The notes under the pieces were generated by a model that was not told where the DNA came from, made no database searches, and worked only from the letters and a program-made list of their open reading frames with translations. Shown here piece by piece: positions 46,549 through 57,635 of a DNA stretch of 64,000 nt. The stretch's first letter is position 1. Each line of letters begins with the position of its first letter. Where the stretch lies: positions 13,711,962 to 13,775,961 of the forward strand of contig NC_067208.1 in the NCBI RefSeq assembly GCF_026262505.1, in the 5' to 3' direction. Origin of the DNA: Trichomonas vaginalis G3 (Eukaryota; Parabasalia; Trichomonadida; Trichomonadidae). The translations under genes and the position numbers were made by a program.

Positions 46549-47649
46549 TTATTGCCCTTCTAAATTAGCGAAGATTGATAAGTAGTCAGATATCATCTGA
46601 AGCTCAGCTTGAGCCTGTTGTGGAGAAGTCTTGAAGTATTTGTTGAAACATTTATCAGAAAGTGAATTCCAGTCCCAGTTTCTGTCAAACTCTTCCTTCA
46701 TTGGAGGAATCTGTTCAATAATTGCTTGGAACTTTGGAGGCGGAGGAATATTGACTCTTAAGTACTGTAGAGCTCTCTTAAGTGATTGCAATGGAGGTAA
46801 CTGGTCAATTAACACTTCAGAAAGCATTCCTTCAACGTGTAAAAGTGATTCTCTCCTTGAATCATTCCAATTTGTCAATTCTAGGCATCTTGGCTCAAGA
46901 AGTTGTTGAATTGCTGTCCATGCGTGAGCTTCTGGTTTGCAAACTCTCAGGGCATCCTTCTTTTCCAGTTCAATCAATGCATTATCGCCCCATTTGAGAA
47001 CTTTTCCTTTGCGAATTGTTCTCCATGGTTGTTTGATGACAAGCTCGCAAAGTGTCGGTATTAAATCATCTTCATTGACAAGGCGCTTAGTAACAGAGAT
47101 CGGAAAACCTGGATCTGGCGTTGCACAGGCAATACACCAAATGATTGAAAGAGCTCCAAAACAAATTTGGAATTTTGGAAGAAGTGGATCTTGTTCCTTG
47201 GTAGGATCGATGTCACCAACATCCATCTTTGTAAGTTGTGCAAGCTTTGCTGCACAGAAATCGATTAATGGTAGTAAACCTTCTGATGAGAGACTTTCTG
47301 GTTTGAAAACAACAAAACCAAGAAGAGTAAGAAGTGTACTAAGTGATCTTTCAACAACAAATACTCTGGCGAAGGCTTGCTGTGGTAATTTGGATTTAAA
47401 TTTGGAAAACATGTTGTTAAGACACATATCTGTTGCAATAAGCTCGTGCACAAGAACTTCAAACTTGTCGTGTGTCTTGATGCAATCGACAACGGACTCG
47501 AACTTGTTGGATGATGCTTCTACATGTGCTTGAACGTTAATTTTTTCAATTCCGATCATTTGTTTGAGCCATTCATGACTTCCCCATTGCTCAATTGGAA
47601 TTGGCTTCAAATGCTCAACAATATTCTCGATTTCCGCTTTTGAAAACAT
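46549..47649 (-). CDS. ZMYND10-like axonemal dynein assembly factor without MYND finger
   Basis: The 366-residue helical protein follows human ZMYND10 along its length: WGSHEWLKQ and EKINVQAHVEA near the start, FEVLVHELIATDMC, LIDFCAAKL, the central LIKQPW-type segment with RTIRKGKVLKWG, and LIDQLPPLQSLKRALQYL followed by IIEQIPPM. ZMYND10 acts in the cytoplasm with chaperones to preassemble dynein arms, which fits a flagellate. The animal protein ends in a MYND zinc finger of about 40 residues; here the protein stops before it and no cysteine-rich tail is seen downstream. The gene is intact with a clean start. Confidence 0.8.
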   Translation of the reverse strand: MFSKAEIENIVEHLKPIPIEQWGSHEWLKQMIGIEKINVQAHVEASSNKFESVVDCIKTHDKFEVLVHELIATDMCLNNMFSKFKSKLPQQAFARVFVVERSLSTLLTLLGFVVFKPESLSSEGLLPLIDFCAAKLAQLTKMDVGDIDPTKEQDPLLPKFQICFGALSIIWCIACATPDPGFPISVTKRLVNEDDLIPTLCELVIKQPWRTIRKGKVLKWGDNALIELEKKDALRVCKPEAHAWTAIQQLLEPRCLELTNWNDSRRESLLHVEGMLSEVLIDQLPPLQSLKRALQYLRVNIPPPPKFQAIIEQIPPMKEEFDRNWDWNSLSDKCFNKYFKTSPQQAQAELQMISDYLSIFANLEGQ

Positions 47650-47897
47650 TTGTTGAAAAAAAAAATTTTTTTACAATTCGGCTTTGAACAATTTGCGTAA
47701 ATAGCAAAGACACATGACCAACCATATGTAAAGTGGCTTAAAATACTTTTGGCATAGCAATAGCTATTCTCTGAAGCAACAGAACAACAATGGCTCAGAA
47801 TTTCCAAATAGTTATTTGTGAAGTAACTTGATTTATATGAAGAAGTCCAATAGAGATGAGATATCAATTGCTAACAGATGAAGTCAAGTTATTTATA
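47650..47897. other. AT-rich flank left of the 4.7 kb element
   Basis: This 248-base region before the inverted repeat has no supported feature. Confidence 0.4.
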
Positions 47898-49302
47898 CCC
47901 TCAATTTTTGACTTTTGCAACTTTTTCATGACCCTACCCAGGTATCTAAAATACCATTTATCGCCTTAAAAGCACCCTTAATTTATGCCAATTGACAAAA
48001 TAAAGATATGTTTAGAATGCTGATATGATGGAGAATCATGCTGCATCATTATTGGCCAGCAATATATAATATTTAAGAAATCTACGAGATTATCTGATTT
48101 CATGAAACTCAATGTATACTAAGTTTCAGACTTTGAAATTTTAACATGTTGATATGGGTACATAGGGTTTATGATTCCAGTCATTTATTTAAAAAATTAC
48201 AAAAATGAATTAATATGATGTGAGTAACAATGATAATAAACGCTTAATTACTAATATATTATTTTTTGGTAGGAATGAAATGTTTTGGTGACATTTATAG
48301 AAGTTAAGCTGAGAATCAAAAATGCAAAAATATTTTTAAATATTAGAAGCATTATTTGATGTCATTGAGTTTAGAGTCGTGTAGCTATATGAGTACAATA
48401 TGTTATTGATGTATATATGCAATAATTGTGAAAATGAAATGTGAATCTCAAGATGAGTTGAATAATACTGCGTCATAATTTGAATTCAATATGTACATAA
48501 CATTACTAAATGTATTTTAAGATAATACAAAAAATTAAGCTTGCAAAAAGATATCGAAATGTAATTTTCATTAGATTCAAAGATCTGCATAGATTTCGAT
48601 TTTAACTATTGATGAATTTGTCAAACCTCTATAATAATAGAATGTAGAACTAATTAAATATAATTAAAATAAAAAAATACAAATTAAAGTGATATTATAA
48701 GAGATATATGTGATGTTACCAATATGACATGATATTGGAGAACTGAGAGAATTGTGATGTGAGACTAAATATGATTTTATTATGAATAGGAGAATAATTT
48801 TAGAAGAATTTCTTGAATTTAATATATCTGAATATGTAATTCGGCATATATTCTATATATATATATTGGTATATTAACTAGAAATAAGAATAGGAAAGAT
48901 TGTTAATGAATAATATGAGATTAAGCGAAAATATATTGTTCTAATAGATGAGTGTGGAGATTCAATATATGTGAAGAGGGATATGTGAGAGGAAATATGT
49001 AAATTTAATAAAATATGCGATGAGAGAAAAAATAACAATGATTTATATGAAATATATGAGTATTGAAAAAGCCTGATTAGTGATTTCATGTCTGTAAAAG
49101 GAATAGATATTCTATGAGAAAGATGAAACGAATTAAAGAAGTAGAAAAAAATTTAATTAAGATTGAAAAAAAATTGGAGTTTATGCAAATTTAAATAAGA
49201 AATATATTGCTTTTGGCATGAAGATGTCATTCTGGGAGATATTGCCTCTGCATGTATCCCAGAATGGAACAATCTTTTGCAATCAGAATGTGATTGCAAA
49301 AC

Positions 49303-50893
49303 TTTGACCGACAAGAGTGTATTGTGCACTCTTGTCGGTCGCAGTGTCTCATTCTGGGAGACATTGCCTCTGCATGTCTCCAGAATGATAGACAAGTTCC
49401 GCATTCATAACTTGAATGTGGAACTTTGACCGACAAGAGTGTACACTCTTGTCGGTCGCAGTGTCTCATTCTGGGAGACATTGCCTCTGCATGTATCCCA
49501 GAATGGAACAATCTTTTGCAATCAGAATGTGATTGCAAAACTTTGACCGACAAGAGTGTATTGTGCATCCACATTTGTCAATTAACTATGTTTTATAGAG
49601 ACATCCCCTCACACATATTTTTTCTAATATAATTTTACCTTTTTAATATTTATTTTTTATTTTTTGTGCTTTATATAACTTATGGTGTGTACCGAACTAT
49701 CTTACAGACTCTACTGAGCTATTTACACATATAAACATGTGACAATAACGCATACATACTCCCTTCGTATTCTGATCTCATGACATATTATCGCAAAAAC
49801 TATATTTATACAACACACCTCATAAAGTCTCATTTTAGCCCTATCTAAGCGTTCAAAACCTATTTTCCCGCGTAATCTGATTCTTCAGGCTCCGCTGATT
49901 CGATTTCTGCTGTCAGATCGTGAAAATATGCATCACATAACAAGATAAACCCAAATTACTTAACTTAATATTTTCCTTAAAATTTCCTATTCCTCGCTAT
50001 GGGATATTTATATATCTTCCGTTTCCCTCACAAATATATTTAATTTTCTGAATAATACGTATAATAAAATGAATAACTCAAAAACTAAAATACAATATTA
50101 ATATTGGGTAATGACTCGATATGATCAAAACTTTTGAATTCATACATTTTTTGAAAAATTTGGATTTTTCAAAAATGATTTTGTTTGAGCATGAACGTGA
50201 AGCGAAATTTTAAGGAAAATATTAAGTTAAGTAATTTGGGTTTATCTTGTTATGTGATGCATATTTTCACGATCTGACAGCAGAAATCGAATCAGCGGAG
50301 CCTGAAGAATCAGATTACGCGGGAAAAATAGGTTTTGAACGCTTAGATAGGGCTAAAATGAGACTTTATGAGGTGTGTTGTATAAATATAGTTTTTGCGA
50401 TAATATGTCATGAGATCAGAATACGAAGGGAGTATGTATGCGTTATTGTCACATGTTTATATGTGTAAATAGCTCAGTAGAGTCTGTAAGATAGTTCGGT
50501 ACACACCATAAGTTATATAAAGCACAAAAAATAAAAAATAAATATTAAAAAGGTAAAATTATATTAGAAAAAATATGTGTGAGGGGATGTCTCTATAAAA
50601 CATAGTTAATTGACAAATGTGGATGCACAATACACTCTTGTCGGTCAAAGTTTTGCAATCACATTCTGATTGCAAAAGATTGTTCCATTCTGGGATACAT
50701 GCAGAGGCAATGTCTCCCAGAATGAGACACTGCGACCGACAAGAGTGTATTGTGCACTCTTGTCGGTCAAAGTTCCACATTCAAGTTATGAATGCGGAAC
50801 TTTCTATCATTCTGGGAGACATGCAGAGGCAATGTCTCCCAGAATGAGACACTGCGACCGACAAGAGTGCACAATACACTCTTGTCGGTCAAA
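49303..50893. repeat. Fold-back element: about 685-base inverted arms, 217-base spacer
   Basis: The left arm (49303-49986) and right arm (50204-50893) are near-perfect reverse complements around a unique spacer (49987-50203). The arms carry smaller hairpins, so the whole can fold at two scales. Near identity suggests recent inverted duplication or gene conversion. No transposase is present inside. Confidence 0.85.
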
Positions 50894-50970
50894 CTTCCGC
50901 ATTCAAGTTATGAATGCGGAACTTTCTCATTTCGAGACCTCGAAAAGAACCTCACATCGACTCTCTCTTT

Positions 50971-51170
50971 CCGGCATCTTTACCGCATAGAAAGCTGCTC
51001 GTTCGCAACTTTGTGTGCAATCTAAGAGATGATTGCGGTAAAGATGCCGGGAAGATTGACGCTGCAGCAGAGAATCACTACGGCTCTCTTTTACCGGCAT
51101 CTTTACCGCATAGAAAGCTGCTCGTTCGCAACTTTGTGTGCAATCTAAGAGATGATTGCGGTAAAGATGC
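50971..51170. repeat. Two direct copies of a 17-bp-arm hairpin unit
   Basis: Unit 1 (50971-51050) has arms CCGGCATCTTTACCGCA and its exact complement at 51034-51050. Unit 2 (51094-51170) repeats the left arm and loop, but its right arm lacks the last three bases of the stem. Units are 123 bases apart and nearly identical inside. Confidence 0.75.
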
Positions 51171-52597
51171 TGCAGCCCCAGGCCGCACTCAGATTTCATC
51201 CCGCTACACAATTGTTCATCCAACAACTGTCATAGAGGTTGAAATTTTCGACCAGAAGTGAAACATATCATTTTTAAGACTGCGGCGCGCAAGCAAGTTT
51301 GAACCTTTCAAGGGTGATCAGTCCTTTACTCATTTCAAGACCTCTTGTTGCCTGATAAAACGATACTTCCTTCCTTGTGAGCCATTGAAAACCGCCCAAC
51401 CGTCACAACTTGCTTCCTAAATTTTATTTGCGGAGTAATTATCATGCATATTTTATCGGATAATAATATCAAAGCTAAATTTCATATTATTTTTTAAAGA
51501 TATGCATTTTCTGTCTAAATTTATTTTTTCTGTTTCCAATTCACGGAATAATATTCTTACAAGCATATACATAGCTAATATATATCATTTTAATAATAAT
51601 AAAACCAAAATGATGTATTCTTCATATAGTTATTTAAAATTCGTTAACTAGAATTGTATTCAGAACGAGGCAAAGTTAGGAGATACATAAAAACCAATAA
51701 CTTGATAAGTGATACCTTTTTTCCTGATATATATATATGTGTTAATGTCAAACACGATTTGGAAAAATTAATTCTTTAAATCGGCTTATGAATAAGACCA
51801 ACATCAAAGACATGGCTAATAAATTAATAAATCAATGTTTAATTACCGATTCATGCATTTTTTTCAAAATTTCAAATTTCAAATTTTTGTTTCTCCAAAA
51901 TATTAATTGTTTCCACTAGATTAACAAATAAACAATAAATTGGAATAATGTAATGCCCAATCATTCATTTTAAATTTTAGATTTAAAACAATATTTTTCT
52001 CCATATTATTATAACATGAATCGCTATGATATAAGAAATATATTTTCAATATTGAAATTGAAAAATTCTAAAATTTTTGAAATTCAATTTGAGTGTGATG
52101 ATCGATAACATATATTTTTTAATTAAAATATTGTGTCGCTATCATATAAATATACTATTTCTAAATTAAAAATAGAAAAAAAGTACTATTTAATGATGAA
52201 ATTGCAAATAATATCAATATATATATATTCATGCTGATATATTTTGGGAACAGATTGGAAATCACATAAATAGGATTGTGTTAGTTTGTCATGGATATAA
52301 AACAAATTTTCGAGCTAATTGAGCGAATTTAAATCACAAACACTTATATTTTCTATTACAAGGTATATTTGTAATATACAACCAGTAAATAGCTTTCTCT
52401 AACTTTTACCAGCTTAGATGATAGCAAATTAGATACGAATTTCATGACCCCTCACCAAATTCCATTAAAACATATACAAATAAAAGTACTAAGTGGGTAT
52501 CATCTAACCCTAGAATTATAGCTCCTAGGACTCATCCTAGATGGTAGTTCTGGAAAAACACCTGGTTTTTGGAGTTGCAAAAGTTAAAAATTGAGGG

Positions 52598-53231
52598 TAT
52601 TGCACAATTTGTTGAATTATATGAATAAGAGGATATAAATATATTTCTGTAGTATGCGCCTAGCACAAAACTGATAGAATACAATATTGAGAATCATGAA
52701 AATCTGAAATAAAAATATTGTATTTGAGATTTCTATACAATCAATGCATAGATTATCGTGATGTAATATCATGGCATTACCCTTATTTGTCGAAAACCAT
52801 TAATCATTACTTTGTGAATCATTTTTTTGAACCTTTTATGATAAAATTCATTGTTAACAACCATTGCTTCAATAACAATCATATTATTGCCTGAAATGAC
52901 TTACAGAAAAGGTAAAGAATAAGAGTGAAATACCAAATTTGGAAAAGAGAGTTATAAATTACTCTGAAATCAATTAAAACAAGAAATATCAACATTTAAT
53001 GCTGGTATGAACTATTATTCAGATATAAATAATATCCCGATTTACGATAACTATGGTGTTTTTCAATGGAATGTAAAATTTCCCAAATTCAATGAGAATG
53101 AAACCACACATTTTTACATTAAGATTACCAATACATTTCCCAAATGTTTTGACGAGAAACCTTTGACCAGGTTTTCAATAAGGTTCTCAATTTCAATTTT
53201 TTGAGATAAAACAAATTTTATCTCAATTTAA
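52598..53231. other. Intergenic region right of the 4.7 kb element
   Basis: This AT-rich region contains a 65-codon frame (53007-53204) that resembles coding sequence only weakly and may be a remnant or chance. No other signal is seen. Confidence 0.4.
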
Positions 53232-54808
53232 ATGTTTCTTTTCTATCTCAACGTAGCAGCGAGCTCCACAATATTTGATACAATGAAGAACAAAAAGCAA
53301 ACAAATGTGATATTGGAGAAAGAGCCGGCCTTCAAATCTCTTCAGTATGAAACTGATATCAGTGAAGAAGAAGAAAACCACGATATTTCAATAGAAATTA
53401 CAAGTAAAAACTATGAGTTAACAAAACAAGCAAGATTAAACTTCTACTATTCCACAATAACTATTAGATCTGGAGTAGAATTTACGAAAAATTTTGCACT
53501 AGGAGAAACAATTGAATCTTCTATAGGTGGATCTATTTTTATTACTTCATGCATGCTTCATACATTTGGAAATGAAAAGCCAATTAAGTTTTCTCACAAT
53601 CAAGCGACGAATGGTGGTGCTATTTTCTCATTTGGATCATCAGTATTTCTTACTATCTGCATGTTAGATTCAAATGTAGCTTATAAATATGGAGGCGCTG
53701 TATATTACTCCGGAATTATCCCAGAAGAGGAATACAAAGGTTATCCAGTACAATTCATAGCAAATAAGTGCATACTTAGCAATAATATTGGATCAGAATG
53801 TGGCGGAGCCTTATTCTTTTCCTCAACTTTGGAAATTTATTTTGATCAATGCCAAATCATGAATAACACAGCAGCATATAGTGGTGCAGGCATATTTTCT
53901 AGTAATGTTGACTTTTTGAAAGTGATAAACTCCTTGTTAGCATACAATAATCTTACATTTGCTCCTTTATATGATCCTAACATCTCTAATTCATTTACTC
54001 TGATGCTTCCTTTTGTAGATGATCAAGTACTAGATGGAATAAGAGGTGGTGGTGCTATTGGTTTCATATCACCAAATAATGCAAATCTTCAAAAAGAAAA
54101 AGGTTATTTTTATTCACAAGGAAACTGCTACTCATATAATAATGCCAGAAATACAGCATCAAATAAGCGCAAAGTTACAGGAAACGCAATTTATATTCAA
54201 GGCAATGCAAAATTTGAATCAATTGATGATGTGATTCCAAATTACAAAGATAATGGGTTGTATATTGCTTTTTCTGGTTCACAAGCAATATCTCCTGTTA
54301 TTAAACTCAGTAATATCTACAATGGCGCTGGAAATATTTGTCCAGGAAATACAGATCAGGCTGATACAGTATTTACTTTTGCGAAGAAGCAAATAAAAGA
54401 AGAGATATCAAATATACTGCCAACGAAATACTCTTTTAATTCGATTTCATTCACAAGAAAAGTATCCATCACAAAGAATATTATGAATCGACTTCCAAAT
54501 GGAGTTTCTTTTGCATCTGGTTCAATCATTAATCCCTATCAAACTCCAGATGCAACAACAGCTTCATCAATTAGTATAAATAATGTTGAAGAAAATGAAT
54601 CAAATTCAAATTCAACAATTGAATCAAGCACATTAAATAAGACACAACTATATATATTGCTTTTGTTGCTCTTGCTATTATCTCTGTTATTTTAGTCGTT
54701 AAGAAGTTGATTAATAATGGATATTCCGGGTTTTCAAATGTTGAAGTTGCAGAAGAAGTTACAATAGCTGCCAAAGTTCAGCCGTTATGGTCAAACCATA
54801 AATCATAG
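53232..54808 (+). pseudogene. Pmp-like beta-helix surface protein gene, one frame break near the 3' end
   Basis: The product has an N-terminal signal-like segment, then beta-helix repeats of the polymorphic membrane protein kind (GGAIF, GGAVYY, GGALFF, GAGIF, GGAIGF between about 130 and 280), an Asn/Ser-rich stretch and a C-terminal membrane segment. Such proteins are abundant trichomonad surface proteins and suspected adhesins. The readable frame ends inside a leucine-rich run at 54695. In another frame the sequence continues as a normal membrane helix and a short tail with VVKKLINN, ending at 54808. The total is one base short of a multiple of three, so a single base is missing around a TA-rich stretch at about 54645-54660. 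Confidence 0.75.
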
Positions 54809-55042
54809 CAAAAGGATTCATTTGACAATGAATTATAGAAAATATATTTATATCAATGTTTGTTGTTTGTAATTATAAAAAAATAGAATTTAAATAACGT
54901 GAATTTCTTTTTTTGAACATAATAAAGATCATAAATTGACTACAAACAACATATTCATGGATGGATCTATTTAAATGAAATCAAGTATGGAACAATGTAT
55001 TGATTTCATTTAAATCACTCTTTAATATGAAAAGAAAGCGTC
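54809..55042. other. Short convergent intergenic region
   Basis: This AT-rich region has no supported feature. Confidence 0.4.
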
Positions 55043-55716
55043 TTATGTAGGAACTTTTGCACCATGTGAAATAAGAAGTTCAACTGTTTCTTTTCTATTA
55101 TTACATGCTGCAAGATGAAGAGGGGTTTGCCCTTTTTTATCTCTTTCATTGAGATTTGCACCATGTGAAATAAGAATTTCAGCTGCTTCTTTACAATTAT
55201 TTTCTGCTGCAAAATAGAGAGCAGTACAACCATTTCATCTTTTTCATTGATATTGGCACCATGTAAAATAAGAAGTTCAGCTGTTTCTAAGCTGTTATTT
55301 TGTGCTGTATAATGAAGAGCGGTAGATCCTTTTCCATCTTTTTCATTGATATTTGCACCATGTGAAATAAGAAGTTCAGTTATTTCTTTACTGTTATAAA
55401 ATGTGGCTATAAGAAGAGCAGTTTCTCCATAATAATCTTTTTCATTAATATTTGCACCATGCAAAATAAGAAGTTCAGCTATTTCTAAGCTGTTATTTTG
55501 TGCTGTATTATGAAGAGCTGTAGCTCCATCTTCATTTTTTTCATTGATGCTTACACCGTGTGAAAGGAAGTATTCGAAAAGGGATGGAATATTAAATATC
55601 AGTGAATAAACAAAGTATTTGCCAAAATCTAAATAAACTAAAAATGCATCAAGATTATTATATTTTGCACAATCTTTTAAATCAATCCTTAAATTGTATT
55701 CATTCATCAAAATCAA
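55043..55716 (-). pseudogene. Ankyrin-repeat (DUF3447-type) gene fragment, 5' truncated
   Basis: The sequence begins inside the family (LMNEYNLRIDLKDCAKYNNLDAFLVYLD), lacking the roughly 200-residue N-terminal part seen in full trichomonad members. About five to six ankyrin repeats with HGANINEKD follow. One base is missing in an A run near 55237, after which the repeats continue in another frame to a stop at 55043; the total is one base short of a multiple of three. The upstream flank does not resemble the missing part, so the truncation is real, while the single-base loss could be sequence error. Confidence 0.8.
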
Positions 55717-55816
55717 CGTCTCTCATTGAATAAAGCTAATTAATTTAATCCATTAATATTAATATTCATTGCTTAAAAATTGAATTTTTTTTTAAATATA
55801 CTTAAAATAAATGAGT

Positions 55817-57127
55817 TTAAACTACTTCTATGACTGGAACAAAGGCATCCAATGTAATGCCGATGTCGTGGTCGAAATCCTGGTTGATGAGACCATAGCC
55901 GTCAATTCCCCAGAAATCTGACCAAGAATTCTGGATTTCCCAGTACTTTGTTCCATCCTTGGCGACACCCCAGCCTGTGAGAGTTACAGCGTGTGTAAGA
56001 TCATCGAGTGTGGCCGATTTTCCTGGGAAAACACCTGGTCCTTGATATTTGGCGAAACTCGAGTCAGTTGCAATGGCAACAGCGACTGGGCCGTAGAGAT
56101 AAAGGGCGCGCTTGAGCTGTTCGACGTCTTTTGGCTCGACTTGCCAGCAATCTTTGACAATTACGTTCATTGAGTGATTATTTGTTGGACAATAGCCTCC
56201 GAGGCCGATGTATGGGTAGTCATCCTCGAGAACAAGTTTCATCTGCTTCTGCTGCATTACTCTGAAGGCTGCATCTGTAAATCCATCGAAACATGCGAAA
56301 TTGTGGTCATTCCATGTGCAATCAACGATCTGCTGTACTGAAACCTTTGTTGTCTTGTTTGTTCTCATAGAGATCTGTGATGAAATTGATGTTGCGGCGG
56401 CTTGGGCCCAGCATGAACCACAATTTGCTTGGTCACGTGGCATAGCAACAACATTCGGTAGGTTACGCCATGAGAATGACTCTGGGAGATCGCCCTTGAA
56501 GTCAATGTGCTTCGTTGGGCAGTAATTTGTATTCATTTTAGATTGACGAAGAGTTGGACCAGAAGAGTTGCCTCCAACGCAGCCTGTTGGAATTATAAAT
56601 GGTGCCTCGTCAACAACTGGGCCGAAATCGAAAACATCGAAGTAATAATCGGCTGGATGAGATCCACGAATCGAAGCGCCATGGTTCCAAAGACGAACTG
56701 GTTCTAATGTCTCATAATCGCAATACACGCGATAGAACCATTGATTTACTGGCATTTCAACCTTCTTTTCCCACATATGGCATTTGCGGCCAAGAACAAC
56801 AGTTACGCCTGCATATTGATAGTTTTCGTAATCAGTTGGTAAGTATTGGAGGACCTCTGTTGGTCCTTTCTTGTACATACATGTCATATGATCAAATTTT
56901 GGCTGCATATTGTAGGTTTTATCGTTTACAAAGTAAACATTTCTTGAAACACCGCTGTATGCAATCTCTGCCCAACGCTGTTTAGCGTTATCAACGTAAA
57001 CTGTAAATGGTTCTACGATTTTCTGATAAGGAATGCTCCATGTGCCTTGAAGTTTGTATGCCTTTGGCCATTTAGGCATATCAATACTATTTGAAGATGA
57101 AAGGAATAAAGATAAAAGAGCCATCAA
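55817..57127 (-). CDS. Papain-family (C1A) cysteine protease, cathepsin-like
   Basis: The 436-residue secreted or lysosomal protease has a short hydrophobic N-terminal signal (1-14). A long non-papain N-terminal domain (about 20-200) carries a WP..YKLQGTWSIPY start like that of counting-factor-associated protein D of Dictyostelium. The protease domain (about 210-436) has Q233 and C239 in RDQANCGSCWA, H379 in LTHAVTLTGWG and N400 in IQNSWSDFWG, so the catalytic set is complete. It is not preceded by a classical I29 propeptide (no ERFNIN pattern seen). Base composition is GC-richer than neighbouring genes, suggesting strong expression. Confidence 0.9.
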   Translation of the reverse strand: MMALLSLFLSSSNSIDMPKWPKAYKLQGTWSIPYQKIVEPFTVYVDNAKQRWAEIAYSGVSRNVYFVNDKTYNMQPKFDHMTCMYKKGPTEVLQYLPTDYENYQYAGVTVVLGRKCHMWEKKVEMPVNQWFYRVYCDYETLEPVRLWNHGASIRGSHPADYYFDVFDFGPVVDEAPFIIPTGCVGGNSSGPTLRQSKMNTNYCPTKHIDFKGDLPESFSWRNLPNVVAMPRDQANCGSCWAQAAATSISSQISMRTNKTTKVSVQQIVDCTWNDHNFACFDGFTDAAFRVMQQKQMKLVLEDDYPYIGLGGYCPTNNHSMNVIVKDCWQVEPKDVEQLKRALYLYGPVAVAIATDSSFAKYQGPGVFPGKSATLDDLTHAVTLTGWGVAKDGTKYWEIQNSWSDFWGIDGYGLINQDFDHDIGITLDAFVPVIEVV

Positions 57128-57635
57128 AAAAATTTTTTTCTAAAAAAATAATCGTCACCCGCAGTGATTAAGAAAATCAATATAAATTTCAGCAAATCAA
57201 TGATCTCTAATCGAAATATTTTATTTTTCATGCTTGATGTCTACGAAAATAAGGCAAATTATTGTTTCAAAATTCAAATTCATCGGTCTTTATTAGCAAT
57301 TATCCCAGTATATCACTATAGTCAAGATTTTATGAACACGTAGGTGAATCTTGCTTTTCTAATTTATACGTTTTGCTCAATTCAATTCAAATTTCGATTT
57401 TACAATCATTTTTGTGTTGGGTAAATAGCTGAGCTAAAAATTAAACATGATAGAAATAATATTTACTATACAAAAAATGAATTTTCAGATATTTTGATAA
57501 TGTTCAAAATAATATCAAGAAAAAACATTAACTCTATAAAAAGATACAAACAAAGATAATATAAAAGATACTCATGATAGACTTCATTGTCAATCATGTG
57601 TTTTCTAAATAAATTTCAGCAACTAAAGAAATATA
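57128..57635. other. AT-rich intergenic region
   Basis: No gene or clear motif is seen between the protease and the surface-protein gene. Confidence 0.4.

Larger units (their letters stand above)
49229..51170. repeat. Hairpin-rich repeat island
   Basis: Three short palindromes recur in changing order: CATTCTGGGA with its complement (first at 49229-49267), TTTTGCAATCA with its complement (49275-49301) and GACCGACAAGAGTG with its complement (49306-49340; a fully closed 30-base version at 49428-49457). The right edge (50971-51170) has a different 17-bp hairpin in two direct copies. Confidence 0.75.
47898..52597. mobile_element. 4.7 kb gene-free element with 25-base TIRs and TA flanks
   Basis: The 25-base ends at 47898-47922 and 52573-52597 are reverse complements with one mismatch, beginning CCCTCAATTTTT. 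TA lies directly outside both ends (47896-47897 and 52598-52599), as for Tc1/mariner-type insertion. The interior has no convincing coding frame but holds the fold-back structure at 49303-50893 and the hairpin repeats at 50971-51170. A non-autonomous element that itself received another insertion is the simplest reading. The TA evidence is weak because TA is frequent. Confidence 0.5.

Noticed and set aside
50247-50468. 73-codon frame in the right arm of the fold-back element
   Set aside because: It exists only because the arm is low in stops, and the mirrored left arm does not keep a matching frame of its own.
49229-51170. Repeat island considered as a CRISPR array or coding region
   Set aside because: Repeats are variable palindromes inside large inverted arms. 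The open frames change with each hairpin and show no protein-like pattern.
53007-53204. 65-codon frame upstream of the Pmp-like gene
   Set aside because: Weakly protein-like but short, without an initiator or known family; left as a possible remnant only.
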